Assembly (NCBI GenBank): GCA_030729445.1
Contig: JANQXJ010000109.1
Coordinates: 1-12,804 of the forward strand
Direction: 5' to 3'
DNA: 12,804 bases
Source of the DNA: Limnohabitans sp.
GTDB lineage: Bacteria; Pseudomonadota; Gammaproteobacteria; Burkholderiales; Burkholderiaceae_C
Below are positions 6,623 through 12,804 of the stretch, piece after piece. Each line of letters begins with the position of its first letter. Position 1 is the first letter of the stretch. The notes beneath the pieces are model-generated. The model had not been told where the DNA came from and made no database searches. It saw only the letters and a program-made list of their open reading frames with translations. The translations under genes and the position numbers were made by a program.

Positions 6623-7555
6623 ATGAGCAAAGCCCGCAAAGTCATCATCACCTGCGCTCCCACGGGGGCCATCCACACGCCCAGCATGTCGCCGCACTTG
6701 CCGGTGACCGCCGACGAGATTGCCGATGCGGCGATTGCCGCCGCCGAAGCGGGTGCGGCCATCTTGCACCTGCACGCCCGCGACCCGGCAGACGGCCGTC
6801 CCACACAAGACCCGGCGTTTTTTGTGCCGTTTTTGAAAAAGATCAAAGCCCATACCAACGCCGTCATCAACCTGACCACAGGCGGCAGCCCGCACATGAC
6901 GGTGCACGAGCGCATGCAGCCAGCCCTGACCTTCAAGCCTGAGGTGGCTTCACTCAACATGGGGTCGATGAATTTTGGCCTGTTCCCCATGTTGGATCGC
7001 TTCAAGAATTTTGAGCACGAGTGGGAGCGTGAGCACCTGGAGAAAAGCCGCGACCTGGTGTTCAAGAACACCTACAAGGACATCGAAACCATTTTGCGCC
7101 TGGGCACAGAAAACGGCACGCGTTTTGAGTTCGAGTGCTACGACATCAGCCACCTGTACAACTTGGCGCACTTCCGCGATCGCGGCTTGGTCACGGGGCC
7201 GTTGTTCGTGCAGTCGGTGTTTGGCATATTGGGTGGCATCGGCCCACACCCTGAAGACCTGATGCACATGCGCCGCACGGCCGACCGATTGTTTGGCAAC
7301 GATTACCAGTGGTCGATTTTGGGCGCAGGCAAAGGCCAGATCGCGCTGGCCAGCATTGGTGCGGCCATGGGCTCGAACGTGCGCGTGGGGCTGGAAGACT
7401 CGCTGTGGATTGGCCCTGGAAAATTGGCCGAGTCCAGCGCTCAGCAGGTCCAGCGCATCCGCACCGTGCTCGAAGCCCTGAACCTGGAGATCGCCACCCC
7501 CGATGAGGCGCGCAGCATGCTGGCGCTCAAGGGGGCGGATAAAGTAAATTTTTGA
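6623..7555 (+). CDS. Beta-keto acid cleavage enzyme (BKACE, former DUF849)
   Basis: A 310-residue TIM-barrel zinc enzyme of the family defined by Kce, the 3-keto-5-aminohexanoate cleavage enzyme of lysine fermentation. Family members react a beta-keto acid with acetyl-CoA to give acetoacetate and a new CoA ester. The opening VIITCAPTGAIHTP (7-20), the metal site AILHLHARDP (46-55, with His49 and His51), INLTTGG (82-88) and NVRVGLEDSLW (252-262, Glu258 the likely third zinc ligand) are all conserved. I placed the start at 6623, behind AGGAG (6611-6615); an in-frame ATG at 6581 adds 14 residues unlike the family and lies within the inverted repeat. The substrate cannot be named, because BKACE members act on many keto acids (for example dehydrocarnitine or beta-ketoadipate) and no carnitine or lysine pathway genes are nearby. 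It stands alone on the plus strand and is convergent with the ATPase gene. Confidence 0.93.
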   Translation: MSKARKVIITCAPTGAIHTPSMSPHLPVTADEIADAAIAAAEAGAAILHLHARDPADGRPTQDPAFFVPFLKKIKAHTNAVINLTTGGSPHMTVHERMQPALTFKPEVASLNMGSMNFGLFPMLDRFKNFEHEWEREHLEKSRDLVFKNTYKDIETILRLGTENGTRFEFECYDISHLYNLAHFRDRGLVTGPLFVQSVFGILGGIGPHPEDLMHMRRTADRLFGNDYQWSILGAGKGQIALASIGAAMGSNVRVGLEDSLWIGPGKLAESSAQQVQRIRTVLEALNLEIATPDEARSMLALKGADKVNF

Positions 7556-7562
7556 GGTTCAG

Positions 7563-7590
7563 TGCGCGTTGACCCAGCTTTCAACGCGCA
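7563..7590. terminator. Strong hairpin in the convergent gap after the BKACE gene
   Basis: A perfect 10-bp stem, TGCGCGTTGA (7563-7572) with TCAACGCGCA (7581-7590), around an 8-nt loop. It starts 7 nt after the BKACE stop and lies 50 nt from the stop of the convergent ATPase gene, where a bidirectional terminator would be expected. There is no T-run on either side, so intrinsic termination may be inefficient. A small palindrome, CCATTTAATGG, follows at 7600-7610. Confidence 0.55.
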
Positions 7591-7639
7591 TGCCGCGGAC
7601 CATTTAATGGTCACATGCCATCAGACGCTCAATATGAAC

Positions 7640-8794
7640 TCAAGGTTTGCTCAGCAGCATGGGAATGTCCAAGGGCGAGACAACTTGGACATCCTTGGCC
7701 ATGGCCCATCCTTCTTGAACGGGTGCCATGACATAGGCCTTTTGGACCCCGATGTCCTCGCAGGCCTGCCAAAAGCCTTTGGATACTTTGGGGGCAGATG
7801 AAAACTTGATTTCAAATCCAGTGGTCTCGCGGCCTGTCTCCACCACCACATCCAACTCAGCGCCCGCTGCGGTTCGGTAAAAAGAGACACTGGCACCTGT
7901 TGGCAAGTGGTTGCAAATCTGCTCGATACAAAAGCCTTCCCACGATGCGCCCGTGTTGGGGTGGCCCATCAAATCATGGACGTTGCGCATGCCCAGCAGG
8001 TAGTGCAGCAAGCCGCTGTCGCGCACATAAATTTTGGGTGATTTCACAAGCCGCTTGCCCAGGTTGGCATGGTAGGGCTCCAGGCGGCGCAGCATGAGCG
8101 ACTGCACCAAATGGTCCAAATACCGGGTGACTGTGGGTGAGGAGACGCCCAGAGATGCCGCGATGCTGGACGCGTTGAACAACTGGCCGTGCAGGTGCGC
8201 CACCATGCGCCAAAAGCGCCGCATCAATTCGGGCTCGACATTGATGCCCAAGGCGGGCAAATCGGTGTGCAGGAAGTGCCTGACAAAAGCATCACGCCAG
8301 AGCCAGGATGCGTCGTCTTGGGGTGCGGTGTAGCTGCCCGGAAATCCGCCGCGCACCCAAAGGGTTTGAATGTCTTCAAAGCTTTGATGTACTTCGCTCA
8401 GCAACAGGGGGGCCATGTCCACCAAGGCCAAACGCCCCGCGAGGGATTGCGATTGCTGGAGCAATTTGAACGAGGCTGAACCCAGGATCAGAAACCTGCC
8501 AGGGCGCCGGTCTGCATCAATCTCCCCGCGCATGGTGCTGAACAGCTCCGGGGCATTTTGAATTTCATCCAAAACCACCAATCGATGGCGGTTGGCTTCG
8601 AAAAATACATCGGCTTGATCCAGCTTTGCGCGTGCCTGGGCGTTTTCCAAGTCAAGGTAGATCGAGTCTGGAAATTCAGCAGCGATTTGCTTGGCCAGCG
8701 TGGTCTTGCCGATTTGACGGGCGCCCAAAATAGCCACAGCGGGGCTCAAGCCCAACTGGTGGCGTATTTCAAGTGCAGATTTTCTTTGAAACAT
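7640..8794 (-). CDS. Orphan ATP-binding protein, AAA_14 domain plus DUF4143
   Basis: A 384-residue protein of the widespread but poorly understood AAA_14/DUF4143 family. The N-terminal ATPase has Walker A GARQIGKT (24-31), Walker B LVVLDEIQ (72-79), a sensor-like FLILGSAS (101-108) and the family's SLAGR (117-121). A helix-turn-helix-like segment follows at about 206-232 (FNASSIAASLGVSSPTVTRYLDHL). The C-terminal domain shows WEGFCIEQI (285-293), AELDVVVE (312-319) and GFEIKFS (326-332), an order reminiscent of PD-(D/E)xK nuclease folds, with Glu286, Asp315, Glu328 and Lys330 as candidates. The biological role is unknown. It looks full-length and intact. The start region is AT-rich, unlike the neighbours, and the gene sits alone between two metabolic genes, which suggests acquisition by transfer. 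The start at 8794 gives the expected short lead before Walker A; GAGG lies too close to the ATG to be a normal ribosome site. Confidence 0.9.
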   Translation of the reverse strand: MFQRKSALEIRHQLGLSPAVAILGARQIGKTTLAKQIAAEFPDSIYLDLENAQARAKLDQADVFFEANRHRLVVLDEIQNAPELFSTMRGEIDADRRPGRFLILGSASFKLLQQSQSLAGRLALVDMAPLLLSEVHQSFEDIQTLWVRGGFPGSYTAPQDDASWLWRDAFVRHFLHTDLPALGINVEPELMRRFWRMVAHLHGQLFNASSIAASLGVSSPTVTRYLDHLVQSLMLRRLEPYHANLGKRLVKSPKIYVRDSGLLHYLLGMRNVHDLMGHPNTGASWEGFCIEQICNHLPTGASVSFYRTAAGAELDVVVETGRETTGFEIKFSSAPKVSKGFWQACEDIGVQKAYVMAPVQEGWAMAKDVQVVSPLDIPMLLSKP

Positions 8795-8800
8795 CCTCGC

Positions 8801-8829
8801 ATTTTAAACATGACATATTAAAAATACAA
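8801..8829 (-). promoter_or_regulatory. Possible promoter for the ATPase gene in an AT-rich pocket
   Basis: On the minus strand TTGTAT (8829-8824) and TAAAAT (8806-8801) are 17 bp apart. The -10 matches consensus at five of six bases, the -35 only at three. The -10 ends 6 nt before the ATG at 8794, so transcription from it would give an almost leaderless mRNA. The 58-bp gap to icmF also has TTTTAA/TTAAAA arms (8802-8807, 8818-8823). The call is weak because AT-rich DNA yields such matches by chance. Confidence 0.25.
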
Positions 8830-8852
8830 GGATAAATCCGGCGGGATGGCGT

Positions 8853-11800
8853 TCACATATTGCGTCGGTACTGACCACCCACCTCGAACAAGGCGTTGGT
8901 GATCTGGCCCAGGGAGCAGACCCGCACCGCGTCCATCAGCACCTCGAACACGTTGCCGTTGTCGATCACGGCTTGCTGCAGGCGTTTGAGCATGGCGGGT
9001 GATTCGCTCGCGTGCAGCGCGTGGAAGTCATTCAGGCGCTGGAGTTGGCTCTGCTTTTCTTCCTCGGTCGAGCGGGCCAGTTCCAGGCTCTCCAGCACTT
9101 CGTCGCCCTTGGGGTTGCGGAAGGTGTTGACGCCAATGATGGGCAGCTCGCCGGTGTGCTTGAGCATCTCGTAGTGCATGGACTCGTCTTGGATCTTGCC
9201 GCGCTGGTAGCCGGTTTCCATGGCGCCCAAGACACCACCGCGCTCGGCGATAGACACAAACTCAGAGAGCACCGCTTCTTCCACCAGTTGGGTGAGTTCT
9301 TCGATGATGAACGCGCCTTGAGACGGGTTTTCGTTTTTCGCCAAACCCCATTCGCGGTTGATGATGAGCTGAATCGCCATGGCGCGGCGCACCGAGTCTT
9401 CGGTGGGCGTGGTGATGGCTTCGTCAAACGCGTTGGTGTGCAGGCTGTTGCAGTTGTCGTAGATCGCGATCAGCGCTTGCAGCGTGGTGCGGATGTCGTT
9501 GAACTGGATCTCTTGGGCGTGCAAGGAACGGCCACTGGTTTGGATGTGGTACTTGAGCTTTTGTGAGCGCTCGTTCGCGCCGTACTTCTCTTTCATGGCC
9601 ACAGCCCAGATGCGGCGTGCCACACGGCCCATGACGGTGTACTCGGGGTCCATGCCGTTGCTGAAGAAGAACGACAGGTTGGGCGCGAAGTCGTCGATGT
9701 GCATGCCACGCGCCAAATACGCTTCCACAAAGGTGAAGCCGTTGGAGAGCGTGAAGGCCAACTGGCTGATCGGGTTGGCCCCGGCTTCGGCGATGTGGTA
9801 ACCCGAGATGGACACCGAGTAGAAGTTGCGCACGTCGTGGTGCACAAAGTACTGCGCGATGTCGCCCATGACTTTGAGCGAGAACTCGGTCGAGAAGATG
9901 CAGGTGTTCTGGCCCTGGTCTTCTTTCAGAATGTCGGCCTGCACCGTGCCGCGCACATTGGCCAGCACCCATTCGCGGATCTTGGCCGCTTCGGTTTCGG
10001 TGGGCTCGCGGCCGTTCTCGGCTTTGAACTTGTCGAGGTTTTGGTCGATGGCCGTGTTCATGAACATGGCCAGGATGGACGGCGCGGGGCCGTTGATGGT
10101 CATCGACACCGAGGTTGTCGGGTTGCACAAGTCAAAGCCCGAGTACAGCACCTTCATGTCGTCGAGCGTGGCCACGTTCACGCCCGAGTTGCCGATCTTG
10201 CCGTAGATGTCGGGGCGCAGGTCGGGGTCGTTGCCGTACAGCGTGACCGAGTCAAACGCGGTGGACAGGCGCTTGGCGGGCAGGCCTTCGCTCACCAGCT
10301 TGAAGCGGCGGTTGGTGCGGAACGGGTCGCCTTCACCGGCGAACATGCGGGTCGGGTCTTCGCCCTCGCGTTTGAAGGCAAAGGTGCCTGCGGTGTAGGG
10401 GTAGCTGCCGGGCACGTTGTCCAACATCAACCACTTGAGCACTTCGCCGTCGTCTTCGTATTGGGGCAGGGCCACCTTACGGATGGTGGTGCCAGACAGC
10501 GACTTGGTGGTCAGCGCAGTGCGAATTTCTTTGTCGCGGATTTTCACCACGTACTCGTCGCCCGCATAGGCTTTTTGCATGTCCGGCCACTGGGCCAGCA
10601 ACTTGCGGGCGGTGGGGTCTTGCGTTTGTTCGCGGCTTACGGCCAAGTCAATCGCGGCTTCGGCGGCTTTGGCGCGGCCGGATTTGCCCACTTCGAGCAT
10701 GCGGGCTGCAGCACGCAGTTGCTGGATCTCGCGGGCCAGGCGCGACTGGTCGATGGCGCGTTTTTTGTAGCCGCGCACCGTGTCGCTGATCTCTGCCAAG
10801 TAGCGTGTACGCGAGGATGGCACCACCGGGTTTTGGTGGGTGCTGAAGCGCACATTCACAACGGGCAGGCGGCCTTCGGTGGTCTTCATGCCCAGTTCGG
10901 CCAGGCGGGATTTCAGCGCCTGGTACAGCGCGGTCACGCCGTCGTCGTTGAAACGTGCGGCCATGGTGCCAAACACCGGCATCTGCTCGGTTGGGGTGGT
11001 CCAGGCTTCTTTGTTGCGCTGCACCTGCTTGGCCACGTCGCGTAGCGCGTCACTCGCGCCTTTGCGGTCGAACTTGTTGATGGCCACAAACTCGGCAAAG
11101 TCCAGCATGTCGATTTTTTCGAGTTGGGTAGCTGCACCAAATTCGGGTGTCATCACATACATGGGCACATCCACATGCGGCACGATGGCCGCGTCGCCTT
11201 GGCCAATGCCCGAGGTCTCGACCACGATCAAGTCAAAGCCTGCGACCTTGCAGGCGGCCACCACGTCGGGCAGGGCGGCTGAAATCTCACTGCCAAAGTC
11301 ACGCGTGGCCAGCGAGCGCATGAACACGCGGGGGCCTTGTGACCAAGGCGAGATGGCGTTCATGCGGATGCGGTCACCCAGCAGCGCACCACCGCTCTTG
11401 CGGCGTGAGGGGTCGATGGAGATCACGGCCACACGCAGTGCGTCGCCTTGGTCCAGGCGCAGGCGGCGGATCAATTCATCCGTGAGCGAAGACTTACCCG
11501 CACCCCCGGTGCCGGTGATGCCCAAGACGGGCACTTTCTTGCTAGCAGCTTGTTCGCGCACAGCTTGGACCACGCTGGCATCGGCCTTGTCGTTTTCCAA
11601 AGCGGTGATCAGTTGTGCCAAAGCACGCCAGTTCATCTCGCCGTGACCCTGAATCGCGTCCACGGTTTTGGGGGCCAAGGGGCTCACGTCTTGGTCGCAG
11701 CGCATGACCATCTCGCCGATCATCCCGGCCAGGCCCATTTTTTGCCCGTCTTCGGGGCTGAAAATGCGCACGCCTTTGTCTGCCAAAGCGCGAATCTCGG

Positions 11801-12143
11801 CGGGCACGATCACGCCGCCACCGCCGCCAAACACCTGGATGTGCTCGCCGCCACGGGCCTTGAGCAGGTCCACCATGTAGCTGAAGTATTCGTTGTGCCC
11901 GCCTTGGTAGGAGCTGATGGCGATGCCCTGAGCGTCTTCTTGCAGCGCAGCGGTCACCACCTCGTCCACTGAGCGGTTGTGGCCCAGGTGGATGACTTCG
12001 GCGCCCATGCTCTGCAAGATGCGGCGCATGATGTTGATGGCGGCGTCGTGGCCGTCAAACAGGGAGGCGGCGGTGACAAATCGCACCTTGTTCGTGGGGC
12101 GGTATTCGGCCAGTGCTTTGAATTCGGCGGACAAGTCGGTCAT
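8853..12143 (-). CDS. icmF: Fused isobutyryl-CoA mutase (B12-dependent, with GTPase chaperone domain)
   Basis: A 1096-residue protein that interconverts isobutyryl-CoA and n-butyryl-CoA with adenosylcobalamin. The B12 domain comes first, with DGHDAA (30-35; His32 the cobalt ligand), SSYQGG (77-82) and VFGGGGG (104-110). The MeaI-type GTPase follows: P-loop GTGGAGKS (211-218), ETSGIGQ (309-315) and NKFD (356-359). The mutase barrel runs from about 560 to the end. Two residues that separate this enzyme from methylmalonyl-CoA mutase are of the isobutyryl type: Phe588 (AGTFAF) where methylmalonyl-CoA mutase has Tyr, and Gln745 (DQGQNTCIF) where it has Arg. I chose the start at 12143 because GGAG lies 5 nt upstream (spacer ACCCC); an ATG at 12197 would lie inside the palindrome. 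Length matches known IcmF. There is no cobalamin riboswitch upstream. Confidence 0.96.
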   Translation of the reverse strand: MTDLSAEFKALAEYRPTNKVRFVTAASLFDGHDAAINIMRRILQSMGAEVIHLGHNRSVDEVVTAALQEDAQGIAISSYQGGHNEYFSYMVDLLKARGGEHIQVFGGGGGVIVPAEIRALADKGVRIFSPEDGQKMGLAGMIGEMVMRCDQDVSPLAPKTVDAIQGHGEMNWRALAQLITALENDKADASVVQAVREQAASKKVPVLGITGTGGAGKSSLTDELIRRLRLDQGDALRVAVISIDPSRRKSGGALLGDRIRMNAISPWSQGPRVFMRSLATRDFGSEISAALPDVVAACKVAGFDLIVVETSGIGQGDAAIVPHVDVPMYVMTPEFGAATQLEKIDMLDFAEFVAINKFDRKGASDALRDVAKQVQRNKEAWTTPTEQMPVFGTMAARFNDDGVTALYQALKSRLAELGMKTTEGRLPVVNVRFSTHQNPVVPSSRTRYLAEISDTVRGYKKRAIDQSRLAREIQQLRAAARMLEVGKSGRAKAAEAAIDLAVSREQTQDPTARKLLAQWPDMQKAYAGDEYVVKIRDKEIRTALTTKSLSGTTIRKVALPQYEDDGEVLKWLMLDNVPGSYPYTAGTFAFKREGEDPTRMFAGEGDPFRTNRRFKLVSEGLPAKRLSTAFDSVTLYGNDPDLRPDIYGKIGNSGVNVATLDDMKVLYSGFDLCNPTTSVSMTINGPAPSILAMFMNTAIDQNLDKFKAENGREPTETEAAKIREWVLANVRGTVQADILKEDQGQNTCIFSTEFSLKVMGDIAQYFVHHDVRNFYSVSISGYHIAEAGANPISQLAFTLSNGFTFVEAYLARGMHIDDFAPNLSFFFSNGMDPEYTVMGRVARRIWAVAMKEKYGANERSQKLKYHIQTSGRSLHAQEIQFNDIRTTLQALIAIYDNCNSLHTNAFDEAITTPTEDSVRRAMAIQLIINREWGLAKNENPSQGAFIIEELTQLVEEAVLSEFVSIAERGGVLGAMETGYQRGKIQDESMHYEMLKHTGELPIIGVNTFRNPKGDEVLESLELARSTEEEKQSQLQRLNDFHALHASESPAMLKRLQQAVIDNGNVFEVLMDAVRVCSLGQITNALFEVGGQYRRNM

Positions 12144-12180
12144 GGGGTCTCCGTTTGCGGGCGGTCTCGATGGCTTTGAC

Positions 12181-12198
12181 GTTGACGTAAACGTCAAC
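12181..12198. promoter_or_regulatory. Near-perfect 18-bp operator-like palindrome upstream of icmF
   Basis: GTTGACGT (12181-12188), AA, ACGTCAAC (12191-12198): a perfect 8-2-8 inverted repeat. A third half-like TTGACG overlaps its edge at 12176-12181. It lies 38 bp before the icmF ATG and just downstream of the predicted promoter, where a bound protein would repress. The shape resembles sites I recall for LiuR, the MerR-family regulator of branched-chain amino acid breakdown in proteobacteria. That match is from memory and unverified; no regulator gene is adjacent. Confidence 0.6.
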
Positions 12199-12208
12199 CA
12201 AAACCCGC

Positions 12209-12237
12209 ATCTTAGCCGCTGCGGCTTGTCCTGTCAC
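12209..12237 (-). promoter_or_regulatory. icmF: Predicted sigma70-type promoter of icmF
   Basis: On the minus strand the -35 GTGACA (12237-12232, five of six bases) and the -10 TAAGAT (12214-12209, four of six) have the ideal 17-bp spacing. Transcription would start about 12202, placing the 12181-12198 palindrome right at the start of the transcript. The spacer contains a 13-bp palindrome, AGCCGCTGCGGCT (12214-12226), of unknown meaning. Confidence 0.5.
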
Positions 12238-12336
12238 GGACACCGTTCGCCTCGCCACAGAGGCTTGGCAAAAAGCTATGATTTGCCTCCAATCAGGGAC
12301 TCATCCCGAGGCCCGTGAACAGACACCCAGCCCACC

Positions 12337-12771
12337 ATGACCGCACCAACGACCCCGCTTGCGCCAGATGTTCAACCCGCCGCCGGTTACGCAGGCGACA
12401 TTTCGCCAGAGCAGGCCTGGGCCTGGGTGCAGTCGGGCGAGGCCGAACTGGTGGACGTGCGCACCGACGCCGAACGCGCCTGGGTGGGCTTTGTACCCGG
12501 TGCCCATGCGCTGGCTTGGAAGCAGTGGCCTGGCATGGCGATGAATCCCGGTTTTGACGCGGGTGTGCAGGCCTTGGGTGCTGGCGGCAAAAAGCTGGTG
12601 CTGCTGTGCCGCAGCGGCGTGCGCTCCATCGCTGCCGCCCAGCGTGCCACCGAGCTGGGCCTGTTGGCCTACAACATCCTCGAAGGCTTCGAGGGTGACC
12701 CCAACGAGCAGGCCCGCCGGGGCCTCAAGGGCGGGTGGCGCTACCGCGGGCTGCCCTGGCAGCAAAACTGA
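12337..12771 (+). CDS. Single-domain rhodanese-like sulfurtransferase
   Basis: A 144-residue protein with one rhodanese fold, which carries sulfane sulfur on an active-site cysteine. The N-terminal ISPEQAWAWV (22-31) and LVDVRTDAERAWVGFVPGA (38-56) are the typical first half (the D-V-R and the GFVPGA turn). The active-site loop LLCRSGVRS (89-97) has the nucleophile Cys91 with the six-residue loop normal for thiosulfate-type rhodaneses. The C-terminus NILEGFEGDPNEQARRG (113-129) and GGWRYRGLPW is seen in a betaproteobacterial and alphaproteobacterial subgroup. There is no signal peptide, so it is probably cytoplasmic. The ATG at 12337 is the only sensible start in this frame, but its ribosome site is poor. 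Its promoter region holds TATGAT (12277-12282) without a convincing -35. It is divergent from icmF and independent of it. The acceptor is unknown. Confidence 0.93.
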   Translation: MTAPTTPLAPDVQPAAGYAGDISPEQAWAWVQSGEAELVDVRTDAERAWVGFVPGAHALAWKQWPGMAMNPGFDAGVQALGAGGKKLVLLCRSGVRSIAAAQRATELGLLAYNILEGFEGDPNEQARRGLKGGWRYRGLPWQQN

Positions 12772-12776
12772 GCAGA

Positions 12777-12804
12777 TGGATCCCGGATCAAGTCCGGGAT
12801 GACA
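12777..12804. repeat. Solo copy of the hairpin repeat seen at 2853-2953 (runs to the window edge)
   Basis: TGGATCCCGG (12777-12786) and CCGGGATGAC (12794-12803) match the right-hand unit at 2922-2953 in the same orientation; only the loop differs. The stem is ATCCCGGA (12780-12787), loop TCAAG, TCCGGGAT (12793-12800). It starts 5 nt after the rhodanese stop and may act as its transcript end. The window ends here, so a partner unit beyond the edge is possible. Confidence 0.85.

Noticed and set aside
7640..8794. Reading the ATPase together with icmF or BKACE as a defence or toxin-antitoxin cassette
   Set aside because: No partner gene of a known system is adjacent. Both neighbours are clear metabolic enzymes, so only the ATPase itself is accessory-looking.
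9699..11045. A 448-codon open frame on the plus strand opposite icmF
   Set aside because: It has the same low-information composition as other antisense frames and lies inside a gene whose domains are all intact. It is a codon-bias shadow.
11707..11718. TCATCCCGGCC inside icmF, matching part of the hairpin repeat
   Set aside because: It is a short match within conserved coding sequence with no second arm, so it is best taken as chance.
12144..12336. Cobalamin riboswitch ahead of the B12-dependent icmF
   Set aside because: I looked for the B12 box and a structured leader. The promoter prediction leaves only about 60 nt of leader, which is occupied by the palindrome and the ribosome site, far too short for such a riboswitch.

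Overview
The window looks like a chromosomal piece of a GC-rich betaproteobacterium, most likely a member of Burkholderiales close to Comamonadaceae (Limnohabitans/Rhodoferax/Polaromonas-like). This placement rests on protein flavour, codon use, tight gene packing, a fused isobutyryl-CoA mutase, and short hairpin repeats of the type TGGATCCCGG...CCGGGATGAC. It is an inference from reading, not from a database search. No tRNA, rRNA, CRISPR array, transposase or phage gene is visible.

Layout. (1) 42-2838, plus strand: a tightly packed four-gene run of a 77-residue membrane protein, a nine-cysteine CWC-type protein, a 14-helix DHA2-type MFS exporter and a YafJ-type class II glutamine amidotransferase. 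Gaps are 11 nt, a 4-nt overlap and 3 nt. (2) 2853-2953: a BIME-like pair of inverted hairpin repeats in the convergent gap. (3) 2994-6411, minus strand: a three-gene run read as amn (AMP nucleosidase), a diacylglycerol-kinase-family lipid kinase, and gshB (glutathione synthetase), with a 23-bp palindrome just ahead of gshB. (4) 6623-7555, plus strand: a beta-keto acid cleavage enzyme (BKACE, formerly DUF849), divergent from amn. (5) 7640-8794, minus strand: an orphan AAA_14/DUF4143 ATPase with an AT-rich start region, the most accessory-looking gene here. (6) 8853-12143, minus strand: icmF, the B12-dependent fused isobutyryl-CoA mutase with its GTPase chaperone domain. An 18-bp palindrome and a good sigma70-like promoter lie upstream. 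(7) 12337-12771, plus strand: a single-domain rhodanese, followed by a solo copy of the hairpin repeat at the window edge.

How the genes may work together. Most are metabolic housekeeping or catabolic genes: purine salvage (amn), thiol synthesis (gshB), acyl-CoA and keto-acid breakdown (BKACE, icmF) and sulfur transfer (rhodanese). The palindrome downstream of the icmF promoter suggests repressor control, plausibly tied to branched-chain acyl-CoA metabolism. The YafJ-type amidotransferase belongs to the superfamily that includes gamma-glutamyl hydrolases and sits convergent to gshB, so a thiol link is possible but unproven.

I did not find a clearly new multi-gene system. The best leads are the orphan ATPase with a PD-(D/E)xK-like C-terminal motif set, the icmF operator, the palindrome ahead of gshB, the hairpin that captures the Shine-Dalgarno of the first gene, and the undefined substrate of the BKACE enzyme.
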